From Lunularia cruciata (taxonomy: Eukaryota > Streptophyta > Marchantiopsida > Lunulariales > Lunulariaceae), in NCBI GenBank assembly GCA_948567375.1, contig OX419759.1:61605493-61669492 (forward strand): DNA of 64,000 nucleotides, in the 5' to 3' direction. The translations under genes and the position numbers were made by a program. Within the stretch, counting starts at the first letter, position 1. Each line of letters opens with the position of its first letter. Of this stretch, positions 11,571 through 23,995 are shown piece after piece. The notes beneath the pieces are model-generated. The model ran no database searches, was not told where the DNA came from, and was given only the letters and a program-made list of their open reading frames with translations.

Positions 11571-14500
11571 CAAGCAACCGTTCCCCAAGTATTTGGCGTT
11601 GCCCTGCTCTTAGAGATTTTGTTTTGAATCAAATTCTGAAGGCAATTTTGAGGCTTCAGCTTGTGTATGAAAGTATTTTATTTTTTAATCTTTAACCAGG
11701 ATTGAGTACTGTTGTAACTCGCCTCAAAAGAGTTTAGATCTGAGGTCATGCTATGATATCTACCTTTTTGGGAGTGCTCTCTGCATATCGGTCATGGATG
11801 TCCTGAGAGTCGGATTTCGAACTTATGCTAGTTATCAAAGTCTTTGTGTCAGTGGAAGCACCGGAAATGTTCCTCTTTCTATCGGCTCAAAACTTAGCTT
11901 TTGTGAAGTGGATGAGAACCTGAGTACAGTTTGACAAGTATTACATCCATTATTATCGTAAGTATCTGAGCTTGAGTATCACCCGTTGTCGAATTGACCT
12001 TGGAGGCAACGGGAGCGGAGAACTGGGGACGCGAGATGCGACTTCATCAGGTATATCACGGTCTCAGCAAATCGCAGAGACCAAGAGTGGTCCAGAGCGT
12101 TTTGCGAACAATGGAACGAGTGCAGCAGATCAGAATGGCTCTGTTGAATCCAAAGAGGTGCAGGAATTAACGGAAAAGAGAAGAGTAGGGCGAGATGACG
12201 TGATCAAGATTTCTACTGAGTGGGAGGTAGAAGATGCTGTAGTAGGCGAGTGGAGGGGGTTCGCGCGATCAGAAACAAACGCATTGAAACCAAATGGAAC
12301 TGCCAGACCAGATGTTTCTGTTTAGAGATTTTAGCTAGGATGATCGAAGCAGTCGTAAGTTCTTCTAGCACTCGAAGATATCCGTCATAGGGACGACTCT
12401 TTGAGCAACTGGACTGATTCGCAGGTTACCTGAGCCAAATAGTAGCTATTTTAAAAATTCTATACTCGAGGTGGGGCGCCTAGGTTTTCAGGATTACGCT
12501 GCCAGAGACACGGAGCATGGGAAAAACCTCAACGTGTAAGAACACCGGGAAAAATCGAGTTTTTTTCGTGAAGTCGAGAGCCTCGATCTGTTGAATAGAA
12601 CATTACATGCTGGGGGCTCTGTATCCCTTTGACATAGACTATTGAATAAATCATCACATGAGAGAACGAAAGATCGTTCCTTACACGAATGCCCTGGGGA
12701 ACCCTTGGCTGTCGCACCTTACGGACTACAGACTGGATAGCTTCCATACTTCATCAATTCTAAGCTTGTACACTTGATAATCTCATAACGCTACGCGACA
12801 TCTAAGTTATAGAGAGCGCAGCACACTGAAATTGTTCTGCAACGCCTTGATACCTTTTAACTATGGAATTGAAAAGAGATTTAGGAATTTTTCAGCAGGA
12901 TATGAACCTGTTATGCCAGACAGTCTGCTCAGCCCAGGGAGTGTATGTTTTGATATGTGGTTGAGTAAGGAAGAGCGAGATCGATTAAGAAGTAAAGCCA
13001 GCAAGATCTAAATTTAATTAGGATTTCGCGAAGTCCAGGAGATATCGTGGAAATTCTTTGCGGGCCACGATCGCCTTTAGATCCATGCGACACACAGCAG
13101 CACCCTGATGGAAGTGCTTTGGAACTATGCATAGGACAGGCAGATCATCAACGAAGAAGAGAGCCTACTGTGAACCCTGACAAGAGCCAAGTTTCCATAC
13201 TTCTATTTCCTTGGAGTTTGAGTATCAAAGGACAAAAAATGTCACTGTAGACGAAGATGGAGAGTGAGCAGCTCAAAGTAGACGCGGGAGGATTCTCCAG
13301 CACGTCAGTCTCTACAAGTTACGACCTCCTTCGAGCCGGTCTCTCCTGAGACTCGCAACACCGGAAATTCTCGTGCACGTAAAGTTGTCTGCTCTGTCTT
13401 CCATTAACGATAATATTCAGGTCCTAAAGAATTCAAGGATCGTTCTCAAAGTGATACCAGCTTACTAAGAAATGATAGATAAGACTTTTGAGTCTTAGTG
13501 ATGATGCACAGTCGCGATCTTCAGTAAGGACTGGAGCTCCTGGAACACTTCTCCATAATCAATGCAATTGACAATGCTGTGAGGAAATTAGATTGTTAGT
13601 TCAATACACAAACAGAATTATTTAAAGATGTGTCGAAGAACCTGGTCATCGATGCACTTTCATCTGAGGAGCAACATGTACCCAAGTTTAGTTCAGATGG
13701 CGGTCGAATCTCAAATCTTCCGATATTCGAGGATTTGAGATCAGAATACCTTATTGAATACCTCGAATGCTGTGCATTGCCTTCTCCACAAGATCTGACT
13801 GCATGTGCACCTTGAAAGCTTAGAATCCTCGACGCTGTCAATCATTCATATGTAGAGTGCCAACAGACGGTCTTGTGTCTGGTTGTGGTGAAGTTCTCCT
13901 AAGTGAGTAGATTGCATAAAATTTACTCTCTTATTCACGACTGAGATAGGAGCTGACAGTAGTAGATCAAGTGGTTGGAGATGACACCTGACTAAAAAGT
14001 AAGAATGGACCATGTGTGTTCCTTGTAAATATGTTTGATAACATCTCACCACCATGTTTCCAAGTGCTGTGTCTTTTCCTCTGGTACCACGTGATCGGAC
14101 TCATGAATTGGGGAGTCACTGATAAAAGTAGGATATGTGCTCATGAGGATTGTCGGAAGGATTTGCAAGATACCTAGAGTTCTCCGCCGTCGCAAATTGC
14201 CGTGGTGGGCATGAAGGAGATGATCGTCAAGTCGCAACAACGACGACAGCAGATTCCTTACCTGCAGGCGGCGTGGTGGATCATGGCTATGCACATGCGT
14301 GTAACGCAGTCTCTCAGGCAACGTAGCCATGAAAATGTCAATCTCAAATCGCGCTTCCACACGGCTGACGGAGTAGAGGGACTTTTCGAAAGTGAAAGCC
14401 ATTTTCCTGGAAGTTTTAGGAGCCCCGTTTTCACTTTCAAGAGTGCTGCAACTTCGAGGTTATCTAAACCTGTACGACTACCACTAGCCCTTGTTCCTGG

Positions 14501-16852
14501 AGAGGAGTTGCATGCGGTAAGTTCCATGGCATCACGTTGTCAGTGTAGTTCTGAACCACAGCGGACTCAATGGAAGCATCCCCTACTCCATGGAAGAGCT
14601 TGCCTTCTCGACAACCTCCTCATGGTGTGCGGTAAATATGTCGTAGTGTACATCCTTACTTTCGTCATTCTGTACGCTGGAGTTCCTCCAATACTCGACC
14701 TCATACCAATATCGACTTCATATGCGGCAGTAAGGACGTGCAGAAGCTGTGAAAAGAGATCTCCATGTGACGATCCTGCACCAAATGTAGTCGCTGGAGG
14801 AGAACTTTGTTGCATTCGTCAAAATGCTGTGGATGTCGATACGTCATTAAGGTTTTTATGCATTAACGAACTCGTATGTCGGATGATATTCAAGATCTGG
14901 ACGAGCACATCCTATCCATGCAAGTCACAATCCTCGTATCTACCAAGGGATTGATTCTGGGCATTTGGTGCTCAGAAATATATCCAGGACAAGCACGAAC
15001 CGACAGAAAACAATCTCCGGGGCGTCTATTCCTGCGCGAGTATCGATTAGTGTGTACTCCTGCATGTTCGGAAAGGTATCTGAGACGTCATCCCCAGCCA
15101 AATGCGCAAATTCTGGCCGTCAGTCGGTCCATCTAGAGCCGTCAACACCTCGGTCATGATGAATGCCTCGCATATTTGACGATATCATGCATGTGCGTTC
15201 ACATAATGTTGACTTGGTAGAAGTAAAATTTTGACTGTCAAACTGATCCACAACGGAAATATGTCATTTGGATATTATGAATTCTCTAGATTTTCAAGCC
15301 CGGTTCGTTCCCTATGCATACATATGTCCTTTCCATCTTTTAATTGCTAGAGATTGGGTTAGACAAATTGTACGCTCATAGCGTCATACGTTATTCTGAC
15401 AACAGCGTTCCACCCAGATCCTTGATCTCGGTTTCTGTTGCCGTGCATGATCATAATCAGGATCAAGATCATGAGATAGTACCACACTCGGACAGGCTAA
15501 ACCAGCTATTGATATCAGTCCATCCTGCAGTTGATCCTACAGGACTTAGTCGCTATTCTCTTTGGTTGCTGAAAAGAACTTCCTGCCATTCTCGAGTGAG
15601 ACCAATCTGTCCGCACCCACTCCTCCACTAGTTGCTGCGCGTTAGGGTGATAGCTGCACTGGTTGCTGCGCGTTAGGTGTACGTAGCCGGCCGTCTTTGA
15701 ATGTTTCAAATGTAGATACAAGGTCAGTAAATTTCTGACACGTTCTGCAATCTTCGACACGTTGCTCTTGTCACCTACTCCAAGTGAATTTGGCAGTTAC
15801 AAATTCCAAGGTGTGAGATCACATTTTAGCCCAGATTACCAAAACGCCCGGTGCTCTTGAGATAGCATTGACTGCAGTCTGCTCTCTCTACGACATCATG
15901 TACTACTCATTCGGTAACTCTTGCATGACTTCATTATCCGAGGGAAGAAATGAACTTGCGTTTCTCCGCAGCTCGAGTTCGAGAGTTAAATCCTAAATCC
16001 GTCGTGCTCGAGATCGCTTCGAGATTTCTATCCGTGGTTTGAATTGCACCGCAGTCTACGTAACCATGTGTTTGGACCTCAAGCTGATTCCGATGAAAAA
16101 TGACTCACGAGTTCGGAGTTAAGATAGCTAGAATTGTGGGAACCCTGCTTAAACCATATAGGCACCAACAGAACAAGGGATAAAAGCGCTTGTCAGAGTC
16201 CTCAACTGGTTGAACATAAGGCAAGTTACTCAACTAATCTGCCGGTAGCAAATAACAAACTTGACAACAGTGAATTGATTCCAAGGGCAACTTTTCACCT
16301 TCGGATCGCGTTGGATGGCTTTAACAAAAAATATCGCAGACTTCTAATTAACACCTATTATTGAAGAGTACGTATGTAAGAGCTGAACATCAGGTATCGC
16401 TACGTTACACTCATACCGTGTGATATTCGCTCAAAAGATTAAAGCAACAGTTGGTGACTTTCCCTCGAAGAAATAGAAAATATCCTCTCTGAAACTCAGT
16501 ACCGTTCCATGGATCTTTATTCCATCATTGCATTTATCAGACTATTCTTAGAGTCTAGAAGCATAATGGAGATGAACAAGAGCAAAAAGCAAATATAGAA
16601 AGGAAAATGATGGAGTTCCGAGCTCTTGATCGCTGATCGAGTTATTACTCAGTCTGCAAATTAAGAAGAAATCCTGCCTAAAAAACATACTAACGGGATA
16701 CAACCACCACAATGATGATGAAGTAACATGTCCGTGTGTTTTGTATGTACTATTAAAAGTGCAATCGGTATCATCTGCTGGGCAAAATTGACTACTAAAC
16801 GCCATGGGATGTCTATAGAAGCTAGCGATCGATCGTCAAAACTGGTTTGACT
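11571..16852. other. Unassigned region without a recognised gene
   Basis: Composition resembles the neighbouring genic DNA, not the transposon block further right. Several frames are longer than the background but match no family I know. One is 11972-12325 (+, 117 codons, hydrophilic, Ser/Glu/Gly-rich). Another is 13630-13815 (+) with an overlapping antisense frame at 13841-13596. The longest is 14202-14954 (+), listed separately. A 16-bp word, GTTGCTGCGCGTTAGG, recurs 31 bp apart at 15631 and 15662. The region may hold a lineage-specific gene or a non-coding transcript; nothing firmer can be said. Confidence 0.4.
14202..14954 (+). CDS. Hypothetical open frame of 250 codons, no recognised domain
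   Basis: The longest uninterrupted frame in the 11.6-16.8 kb region. The first part is basic and hydrophilic. A hydrophobic stretch, YVVVYILTFVILYAGVPPIL, lies around residues 146-165 and could be one membrane helix. Cysteines are scattered in the last third. Minus-strand frames overlap it (14527-14258 and 14402-14046), so which strand, if any, is coding is open. An internal GGTAAGTT near 14516 is a possible splice donor. Length is the only support. Confidence 0.2.
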   Translation: MVGMKEMIVKSQQRRQQIPYLQAAWWIMAMHMRVTQSLRQRSHENVNLKSRFHTADGVEGLFESESHFPGSFRSPVFTFKSAATSRLSKPVRLPLALVPGEELHAVSSMASRCQCSSEPQRTQWKHPLLHGRACLLDNLLMVCGKYVVVYILTFVILYAGVPPILDLIPISTSYAAVRTCRSCEKRSPCDDPAPNVVAGGELCCIRQNAVDVDTSLRFLCINELVCRMIFKIWTSTSYPCKSQSSYLPRD

Positions 16853-16858
16853 TTTATT
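16853..16858 (-). terminator. Polyadenylation signal of the Cys-rich secreted protein gene
   Basis: AATAAA on the minus strand (TTTATT on plus), about 60 bp after the stop of the gene at 16919-17380. It supports that frame being a real transcript. Confidence 0.5.
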
Positions 16859-16918
16859 CCGATACGAGTCTAAAACTCTTAACTACTTGAAGCTTGGCTT
16901 CGATATTGTCTGGTACAT

Positions 16919-17380
16919 TCAGCAGCATGACGATGAGCAGCAAATGCACGGGTCTTTCTTACACGTACATTGACAAAGTCCTGGCGGACACAGTCCAGTG
17001 CATTCATTGAGGATTTCCCCGCTTGCTGAAAGATTTTCTGCTGCATTCTGTTGGACTGCAGATTTGGACGTGGATGCGGCCATGCTCACAGCCTTTGCAG
17101 ATTCGGTTGCAAATTCAACATGATGCCCAGAACCCTGCAAATCTGAAGCGAACTCTGCTGGATTTGCTGACTTGGTTGATGCAGTTGTCGTGGATGAATC
17201 GACAGCAGCAGTTACATACTCCTCAGAATTTGCGGAACTACTTCCGGTGGAGCTTGAAATTGTCACCTGATGCACCGATCGAGCTGAAGCCCATGGAGCA
17301 CTCCTGGTCATCACTAACAATGTCATGACAACGCTCGTGAATGCAAATCCAACAGCACCCATTGAAGTGGCGGACTTCAT
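16919..17380 (-). CDS. Putative secreted protein with a ten-cysteine C-terminal tail
   Basis: 153 residues in a single exon. Residues about 8-33 are hydrophobic and end in Ala-Ser-Ala, like a signal peptide or anchor. Residues 35-125 are Ser/Thr/Ala/Val-rich and free of cysteine. The last 27 residues contain all ten cysteines, in CxxxC, CxC, CC and terminal CC arrangements with Pro-Pro-Gly and Lys-Lys. The cysteine spacing recalls metallothionein-like metal clusters or a small disulfide knot. However, no plant metallothionein type I know has a signal peptide plus a long Ser/Thr linker. An AATAAA follows about 60 bp downstream. The function is not known. A cell-wall or apoplastic metal-binding or structural role is only a guess. 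Confidence 0.55.
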   Translation of the reverse strand: MKSATSMGAVGFAFTSVVMTLLVMTRSAPWASARSVHQVTISSSTGSSSANSEEYVTAAVDSSTTTASTKSANPAEFASDLQGSGHHVEFATESAKAVSMAASTSKSAVQQNAAENLSASGEILNECTGLCPPGLCQCTCKKDPCICCSSSCC

Positions 17381-18021
17381 GACCGACGCTTCGAGATCTC
17401 GCCGGCAGAGCTTGCACTATTGACTCAGGGAGAAATCGCAATAAGATTTCTCCTCAAATTTCTTCTGGACTTGGCTCCGAAAGCTCAAGCCCCGAACACA
17501 CAGAAACAGAAGGTTCTGCGCCGAATCTGAAGTCTGATGCATGTGAGGTCCTTTTAGGATCTGGAAGGGCAATTTAAGGTGTACATTTCTGTTCTTACCG
17601 TTAAAATTGATGACAACCTCAGTACATTAAGTAGACCATTCTGTGCTGATTCCCAATCCTGAAATGAATTGATAACTGCAAAATTCCCTAAATCACCCCT
17701 GCACTGATAGTTACAAGTGCTGATGGATGCATATCACTGCACATAGGAAGTTACTCCAGTAGAATCATGCCATATGCGAAATCTGCTGCCGTAGCTGGTG
17801 TATGCCTGTTATTACATACATTTTTAACTATGCAGACTAGAGTACTAGATAATACTACTTAGGCTTACTAAGCGTTCAATCAGCCTAAAGTAGGAGTGAC
17901 AGTACTTTTCTGTGGCTGATTCAGTCACAGGTTTTGCTGCAACCTCCAATTGTGGACATGTGAGGAGGAACGAAGAAGACGTTACGTCTAGGAATTGTCA
18001 AGAGGATATCTAGGAGGTTAG
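17381..18021. other. Upstream region of the Cys-rich protein gene
   Basis: About 640 bp that should include the minus-strand promoter near 17400-17600. No clear TATA box was assigned and no other gene is seen. Confidence 0.4.
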
Positions 18022-18376
18022 TTAAATATCTAGGTAGACATCACGGTTCCGTATACGTATTTGAGATGTCTATCGTTCAAAATATGTATGGAAAGTCGTC
18101 GCTATAGATTAGCCAGAGGAAGAAGCTATGACGCGACGGTGGTGCAAGCGTCCGTAGAATGATGTGACAGAAAAGACTGAGATTATTGCCCAAAGAATCA
18201 GAGGATGCAGGTAGAAGAGTCTGACATGGACACGTAGGAACTCCCGTTCAGATTCTACGGGACTGACTCGTGCTTCTTCCTTTGGCTTATATATAGCGAC
18301 GACTTTCCACACATATTTTGAACGTCAGAAATCTCAAAGACGTGTACTACTCCATGACTTTTACCTAGATATTTAG
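18022..18376. repeat. Long inverted repeat (hairpin), MITE or small-RNA precursor
   Basis: Arms at 18022-18126 and 18272-18376 (about 105 bp each) are reverse complements with a 145-bp spacer. The inner 53 bp of each arm (18074-18126 and 18272-18324) differ at only four positions by eye. The outer part is more diverged but still pairs (TAAATATCTAGGTA at both outer ends). No protein frame spans it. The structure fits a MITE-type DNA element or a long hairpin RNA gene. No clear target-site duplication was found. Confidence 0.8.
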
Positions 18377-20184
18377 CAGTATTCTTCAGTGCTGGACGAA
18401 ACCGTAACAATCCATGATCTTCAAGTGTAGTATGGTTTACATACTCGAGTGCAAATCGCTTGCAAGATATATCTCCGTCATCCCGTGGACATGAAATTGG
18501 GAGTTTGCCTTATGAGAATGGGAGTTCATAGACTTCTACGTTTAACTTCTTGAATCAATGTAATCCGTGATAGATCTCAAAATTCCAAGCACGATTTAAA
18601 GAATGAGAAGTTTAGTGCTGGATATAACTAGTGTAACAACGGATTGTCTGTCCATATCATGCATGAATGTTAGATCTTCAAGAGAAAAGACCTTGGGTTT
18701 ACTTTTGTCTTCTTTTTCCGGCTCCTGCCCTTGACAAAAGCGGTGATCCTATCTTTCTAGTCACCAGTTCTCCTCCTGTGGTACTCGTACCGCTAGCAGA
18801 ATCACACCAGTAAATGGTGTGTTTGCGTGTCCCAGCTTTTCTGTAATTTCAAGAATTCTAGCACGAGTACAATTCTAACGTGATGTTGTCACCAAATTAA
18901 AAGTGAGTGACAAAAACATTGATGCAGGTGACGATGGATGTATAACAAGGATTGAGATTTGTCGTGACTTGGTACCCACCTCGAGCTCCGGAGCTTGGGG
19001 CAATTCTGATTCAAAGAACATTTGCCCATGGAGAGAGATTTCATTGACCACACTAAGAACACTAAGAACTAAGATTTCATATGCACTTTGTACATGCTGA
19101 GTCGATATAGGTAGGAAAAAGAATCTCATGTGGAGCTAGAATGGGATGAGGGATTTAGATTCATGGTCAAAATCTAGCGATGGCCACCCTGCCACTTCAG
19201 CAAGCATGTATGAAATAAACAATCAGGAGAAAGGACCGTCACTGAGTTTCTTAACCTTCAATTTCTACGGGAAATCAAAACGTAACACCAGGAATATTAT
19301 TTTCTTTTGTTGGAAAGTGAGGTACCCTTGGGAGAAAGAAGTTCATGCTAAATTGAAAGATAGAAATGGTTCCGTGCGACAGGCATCATTGATGATGGAG
19401 ATGTATGCACATGAACATGCATGTTACAAACCCCGCGGATCTCTTCTCACACTTGGCCACGATTCGTTGGTCCATTCCTCCGCATATGATATGGATCGTA
19501 GCCACCAGTCCCCGCCCGAATTTAGACTCATTGATGTCGAAGTGAGCATTGCTACTTTGATTTAGAGAATTTTCGGGTGGTTGGATTGTTATTTTGTGGG
19601 GACTTATCATTATAGTGGATTTAAGCATTCACACCTTCTCAATATATTCTTGTGAATTCAAGCATTTACGCTTTCCAGGTATATTTTAGTTACCGCGCTT
19701 GGCCTAGTTTACTGACTTTATATCCCTAAAATCTATAAAGCTCCGGGCAGATTTCAATGAGCATATACACACATATTTACTAGCATCTTTACTAACATGC
19801 CTCTACTTGCTAGAGCAATGAATTTCTCTTGTGTGAAATGGAGCTCTACAGAAATACTTCATTACACTAGTTATATCCAGCGCTACAGAAGTATCCATTT
19901 AATGATGATATATACACAAGCAAAAGTGAAATACAATTCCACAAATGATTGACTAAGTTGTACGAATATAGTTTGAGTACACACAAGTTGCCTTTCAAAA
20001 CCCTCTATGATTCTATGTTTGTTCTCTCTTATCTATTCTAACAACTTAATTAAACTTCTAACAAAGGTACGAGGGAGGGAAGTGTCAATCCTTCCCTTGC
20101 ACATGCACTGCAAGTAATGAATGTCTACCTAAGCCACCACATCAAAGGTTCTCTGGTCAAAAACTTGGCCGAATGACATTCACT
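18377..20184. other. Unassigned region
   Basis: No recognised gene. One frame of 139 codons (19146-19565, +) has no known domain. Base composition becomes more AT-rich to the right of about 19.6 kb, which marks the passage into the transposon block. Confidence 0.4.
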
Positions 20185-20432
20185 CCAAAAATTCTACAAA
20201 GCCAAAGTCTTTGGTCTAGTTCCTAAATTACAAACTTACAAAGAACTTCCACATCTAAGAGATAGGTTGGGAGTTCTTACAAGTAACTAACAGAGCCTAT
20301 ATACTATTCCAAAAATCCTACATGGCCAAAGTCTTTGATCTAGTTCCTAATTTACAAACTTACAAGGAACTTCCACATCTAAGAGATGGGTTGGAAGTTC
20401 CTACAAGTAACTAACAGAGCCTATGTACTATT
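20185..20432. repeat. 124-bp tandem duplication
   Basis: 20185-20308 and 20309-20432 are head-to-tail copies with a few substitutions. Both begin CCAAAAATYCTACA and both end CTATRTACTATT. The unit lies just left of the first LTR-like repeat. No coding sense is seen. Confidence 0.85.
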
Positions 20433-20537
20433 GGTAGAAAAGATGAAAGAATGCACTTATCTAGTACCATGGTTCTTTTGTTACTTTAGCTATATTTGGC
20501 TCCACATTTTATTGGGAAAAGCATATTCAGAACTTTA

Positions 20538-20958
20538 TGTACTAATACCAACAATTATCAACCAACACACCATAAGGACTGAGCTCTTTTTTATCTAGGT
20601 TCAAACCCTAAAAATAATAATTTTACCTCCCTCTCAATCATTCGTCCATGGTGGCCATCTCCTTCAAATGCCACCCTCATCAATGCCAATTGGCTCCTAA
20701 TCCTTGATTCTCATATAGATTATACTACCTAAGTACATCAACACACCGCCTTCACATTTATTATCTGCATAATTTTGTCCTACTATATTACATACCCATC
20801 ACATTCTTGCACATTCTCTCATTCATCTCATAGAGAGAATTCCATAGTGGGAGTCCCATAGCAACTTGCCCATAATAGAAGTCATGCAGTCTAATTCCCG
20901 CAGCATCAAGTTGCCCACAACCAACATAGCCCTTAGCACCTACTTTGCTTGGATGACA
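20538..20958 (-). repeat. LTR-like direct repeat, left copy
   Basis: Matches 28347-28769 along its length. Shared blocks include CTAATACCAACAATTATC, ATGCCACCCTCATCAATGCC and CCCTTAGCACCTACTTTGC. It starts TGTACTAA and ends GATGACA. Confidence 0.7.
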
Positions 20959-23349
20959 TAACCCTCTCCTAAGTCCTTGCCTTTGTACAAGCCCTTTTCA
21001 ATGCCTATCACTTCTCCTTGCCTCTATTTACAAAAGGGAAGAATTGGGCCCTCATCCAATAGTAGATGCCTCTATGATCCTTGTCTTGTTAGCCCTTAAA
21101 GATAATATGCCTTACTTGGATGAATCCGTCCATATGGGCTAGCTCCAAGGTCCTACCTAGATGACAACCCAACATGTTTGCCTATTCTAAAAGGTACATG
21201 AAGTGAGGTTGTGGATCTTATCTCAAGAAGGGGTGATTGCACCATTTTCTTTAATATCGCCACAACCTAAGCGGTGATATAATTGAGTCAAGGTCTTGCA
21301 CTATATGGCTCCATAAAAGATGACTGGATCTTGAGTTTTATACCACTATTTCTAGCATGCTTCTAGCATATGCATCTTCTCCCATGCTCCAATGGGGTGG
21401 GCTCCTAGCTCCAGCCAGTAGCATGGCTTCTTCTTGTAAGAGGAATGTATAGTATAAACTCAAACACTATAAGCTCATGGCATGTCCAATCCAATTTCTC
21501 CTTCAATCACTCCTTGAGGCCCCTAGGAAGAGCGTCCAATGGTGCGGGAATCCCAATGGATTCCATGTCTTTGACATTAGTTGACAGAGGCACAAGGGTG
21601 CTAAGGGATAGCCAACATAATAAGTTGTTGGTTGGCACCATCAGCCCTGCATGGTTTTCAAAGGATATTGCTGCATGAGGAATTGTATTTGGTCTAAGTA
21701 CAACATCAAAAATCCTCATGGACAGCTGTGGGAATTATTGGGTTTCTTACCCAAACCTCCTAGCGCACATGATAGGGTACAGGCAGTCCTTAAACTCTGG
21801 GCTTCATGGACTCCCATTCAAAAGCCATAGGTTTGGGGCATAGGGATCATTGGAGTCTTCTTCCTTGTTGCTAAGATCCACATCCCACTTCTTGTCAAAG
21901 CATTTAATCATGCAATTGTTTAGCATGTTGTAAGACAATGAATATTTAAAGGGTAGAGTTTGGGAGTGCCTCACTTGTTCTACACTTGTATATTGTCAGA
22001 GCAACCTCCAAGAAGGGAACACAATTGATATGGGTTCTTTGTCCTAGTTGCTTGAATGTGGTCCTTAACTCTTGGACTGTGGTGCTGATGGGTGTGGTTT
22101 GGGATGCATGACCTGGATTGATAGTGGTGTTACAAGCAGCCCACAACTTGACATCTTGGTGGATCCGAGTGATTAACATTGTACACTTTGCTAACCGGCA
22201 TACCAAGTGTAATGCCTATAATGTTAGTTGGTCTTGCCCGGCAATCCTTCAACTTCTTCTTAGTGGGCTTCCCATAGAAGATCTAACTACCTCACTTGAT
22301 CCAAGATGCTGCACTATTCTTCATGTAGAATCTTCCTCATTGACATACGGGCTAAGCTGGTTCATTTCTTCTTTGATGATAGCCAACATGGTATCTTCTC
22401 CACTTGTCCCTAGAGGCACTTCTTCTTCAATCTGCTCTAGGAGGTCCACTATACAGGTTGCTTCCACCAAAATTCCCATATTTCTTTACTTGTCATTCAC
22501 CCACTCTCCGCAAGTTGGCATGTTGACCTCCATGGTGCTTCAGGAATGAGGTTGGACCATGTTTGTAGTGGTGACCATCTCTTTGGTCATAAAATTTCCC
22601 TCCTTAAGTCCTTGGCCTTTGGGATTGCTCTTCAAATGCTGGTTACCTTCTTTGGGGGACTTTGGACTCACTCCATTGGCAGTTTTCTCACCCAAGATCC
22701 TTGTTAATTTCCCACTATTTTTGGGGGTATTGGACTTGGAAGAAGTTAATGTGGGGGAATGATTGCTTTAAAGATTGTCCTTAGGCACTCCACTCAAGGG
22801 ATCTGCCTCATCATCATCAAGCTTGTCCTTCTTCAACACTTCTCTTATTGATCCATCCAGGCGTCCTCCTCTAGGCTCTCCTTGTCTTCTTTTGCTTTTG
22901 AGTCCTCGGCCTCTATTGGGCCTTCCCGCTTATGTTGCTAATGAATTGGAGTAGTTGGTTGACTCTCTTCTCCAACTTCTGATTTTGGATAGTGAGGTTA
23001 TTTTGAGATTTTTGTTGTGCTTCAATCTCAGCTTGGTCCTCCTTCCTCTTCTCCTTGTATTAAAGGAGGTCCTTCTAGTACCAAGTCTTCTCTGCAAACC
23101 AGGCCATTTATGTCAAGCAAAGAGAAAATAACTCTCCTTTTTGACCATCTTGGACCTCTTGTGCAAGGCTCTTCTTGTTCTTCAGAGTTGACCTCTATTT
23201 CTAAAGCAAATTGGACTACCTTCAACTCTTTTGTCTCCTTGTGGCTACATCTAGTTCCCATATCTTGGTGTTGGAGTCCTCCTTATCATGGGATATCTAA
23301 GCCTAGAGTTCTCCTTCTAGTTTTCCTCCTTTCTTTTGGCTCTCCATAA

Positions 23350-23995
23350 TTGCCAGTTGGTGGTAGTCTTATCTGTCAGGGTAGTGCTTGGATGTTTGGA
23401 TCTTTTCAGGATCTACCATGATACTATTCTTGAAAAAAGAGGTCACCAAGAAAGGAGCCACATGAGAGTGAAAATAAGCATGTTTTCAAGTTGAGGGAAA
23501 TCCTCATTTGCTTGCAAATTTGTAAGACTGCCCAAAGTTCTAGGATGTGGTTAGGGCGAGCACTATGTATGCACATGTCATTGAGGTATAGTTCCATTTC
23601 CATTTTTACTTGGCAAAAGAAGTTCATCATGTGGTATTGGAACATTGCAGAAGCATTTTTTATTCCAAAGTGCATCACTTGATAAGCATAGGTACCCCAC
23701 TCTATGACAAAGGTGGTCTTGTATTGGTTCTTCAGTGCAATAGCAATCTGGTTATAGCTAGAATATTAGTCCATGAACAAGAATATTGGCTGCTAGCAAC
23801 CTTGTCCAACAACATATCTATGAATGGGATTGAAAAGGAGTCCAAGATGGTTTGAGTAATTAATTCCAAAAGTCAACACAAATCTGCACCTTGGCCATGT
23901 CCTTCTTTGGGACTACTAAGATCATAGAAGCACACTCTGTTTCCTCAATGGGATATATGAATCTGCACTTGACTAGCTTGTCAAGCACCTTAAAC
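23350..23995 (-). pseudogene. Reverse transcriptase relic of the 20.5-28.8 kb element
   Basis: Minus-strand frames, broken by stops and shifts, show RT blocks in order. First comes KLVKCRFIYPIEE, then ILVVPKKDMAKVQICVDFWN (from VPKKxGKxRxCVDYRKLN). MHFGIKNASAMFQ follows (MPFGLKNAPATFQ), then MELYLNDMCIHS with Asp to Asn in the catalytic YxDD. KQMRISLNLKTC and IMVDPEKIQ close it. The active site is lost. The sequence stops resembling pol right after the PEKI block. Confidence 0.75.
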
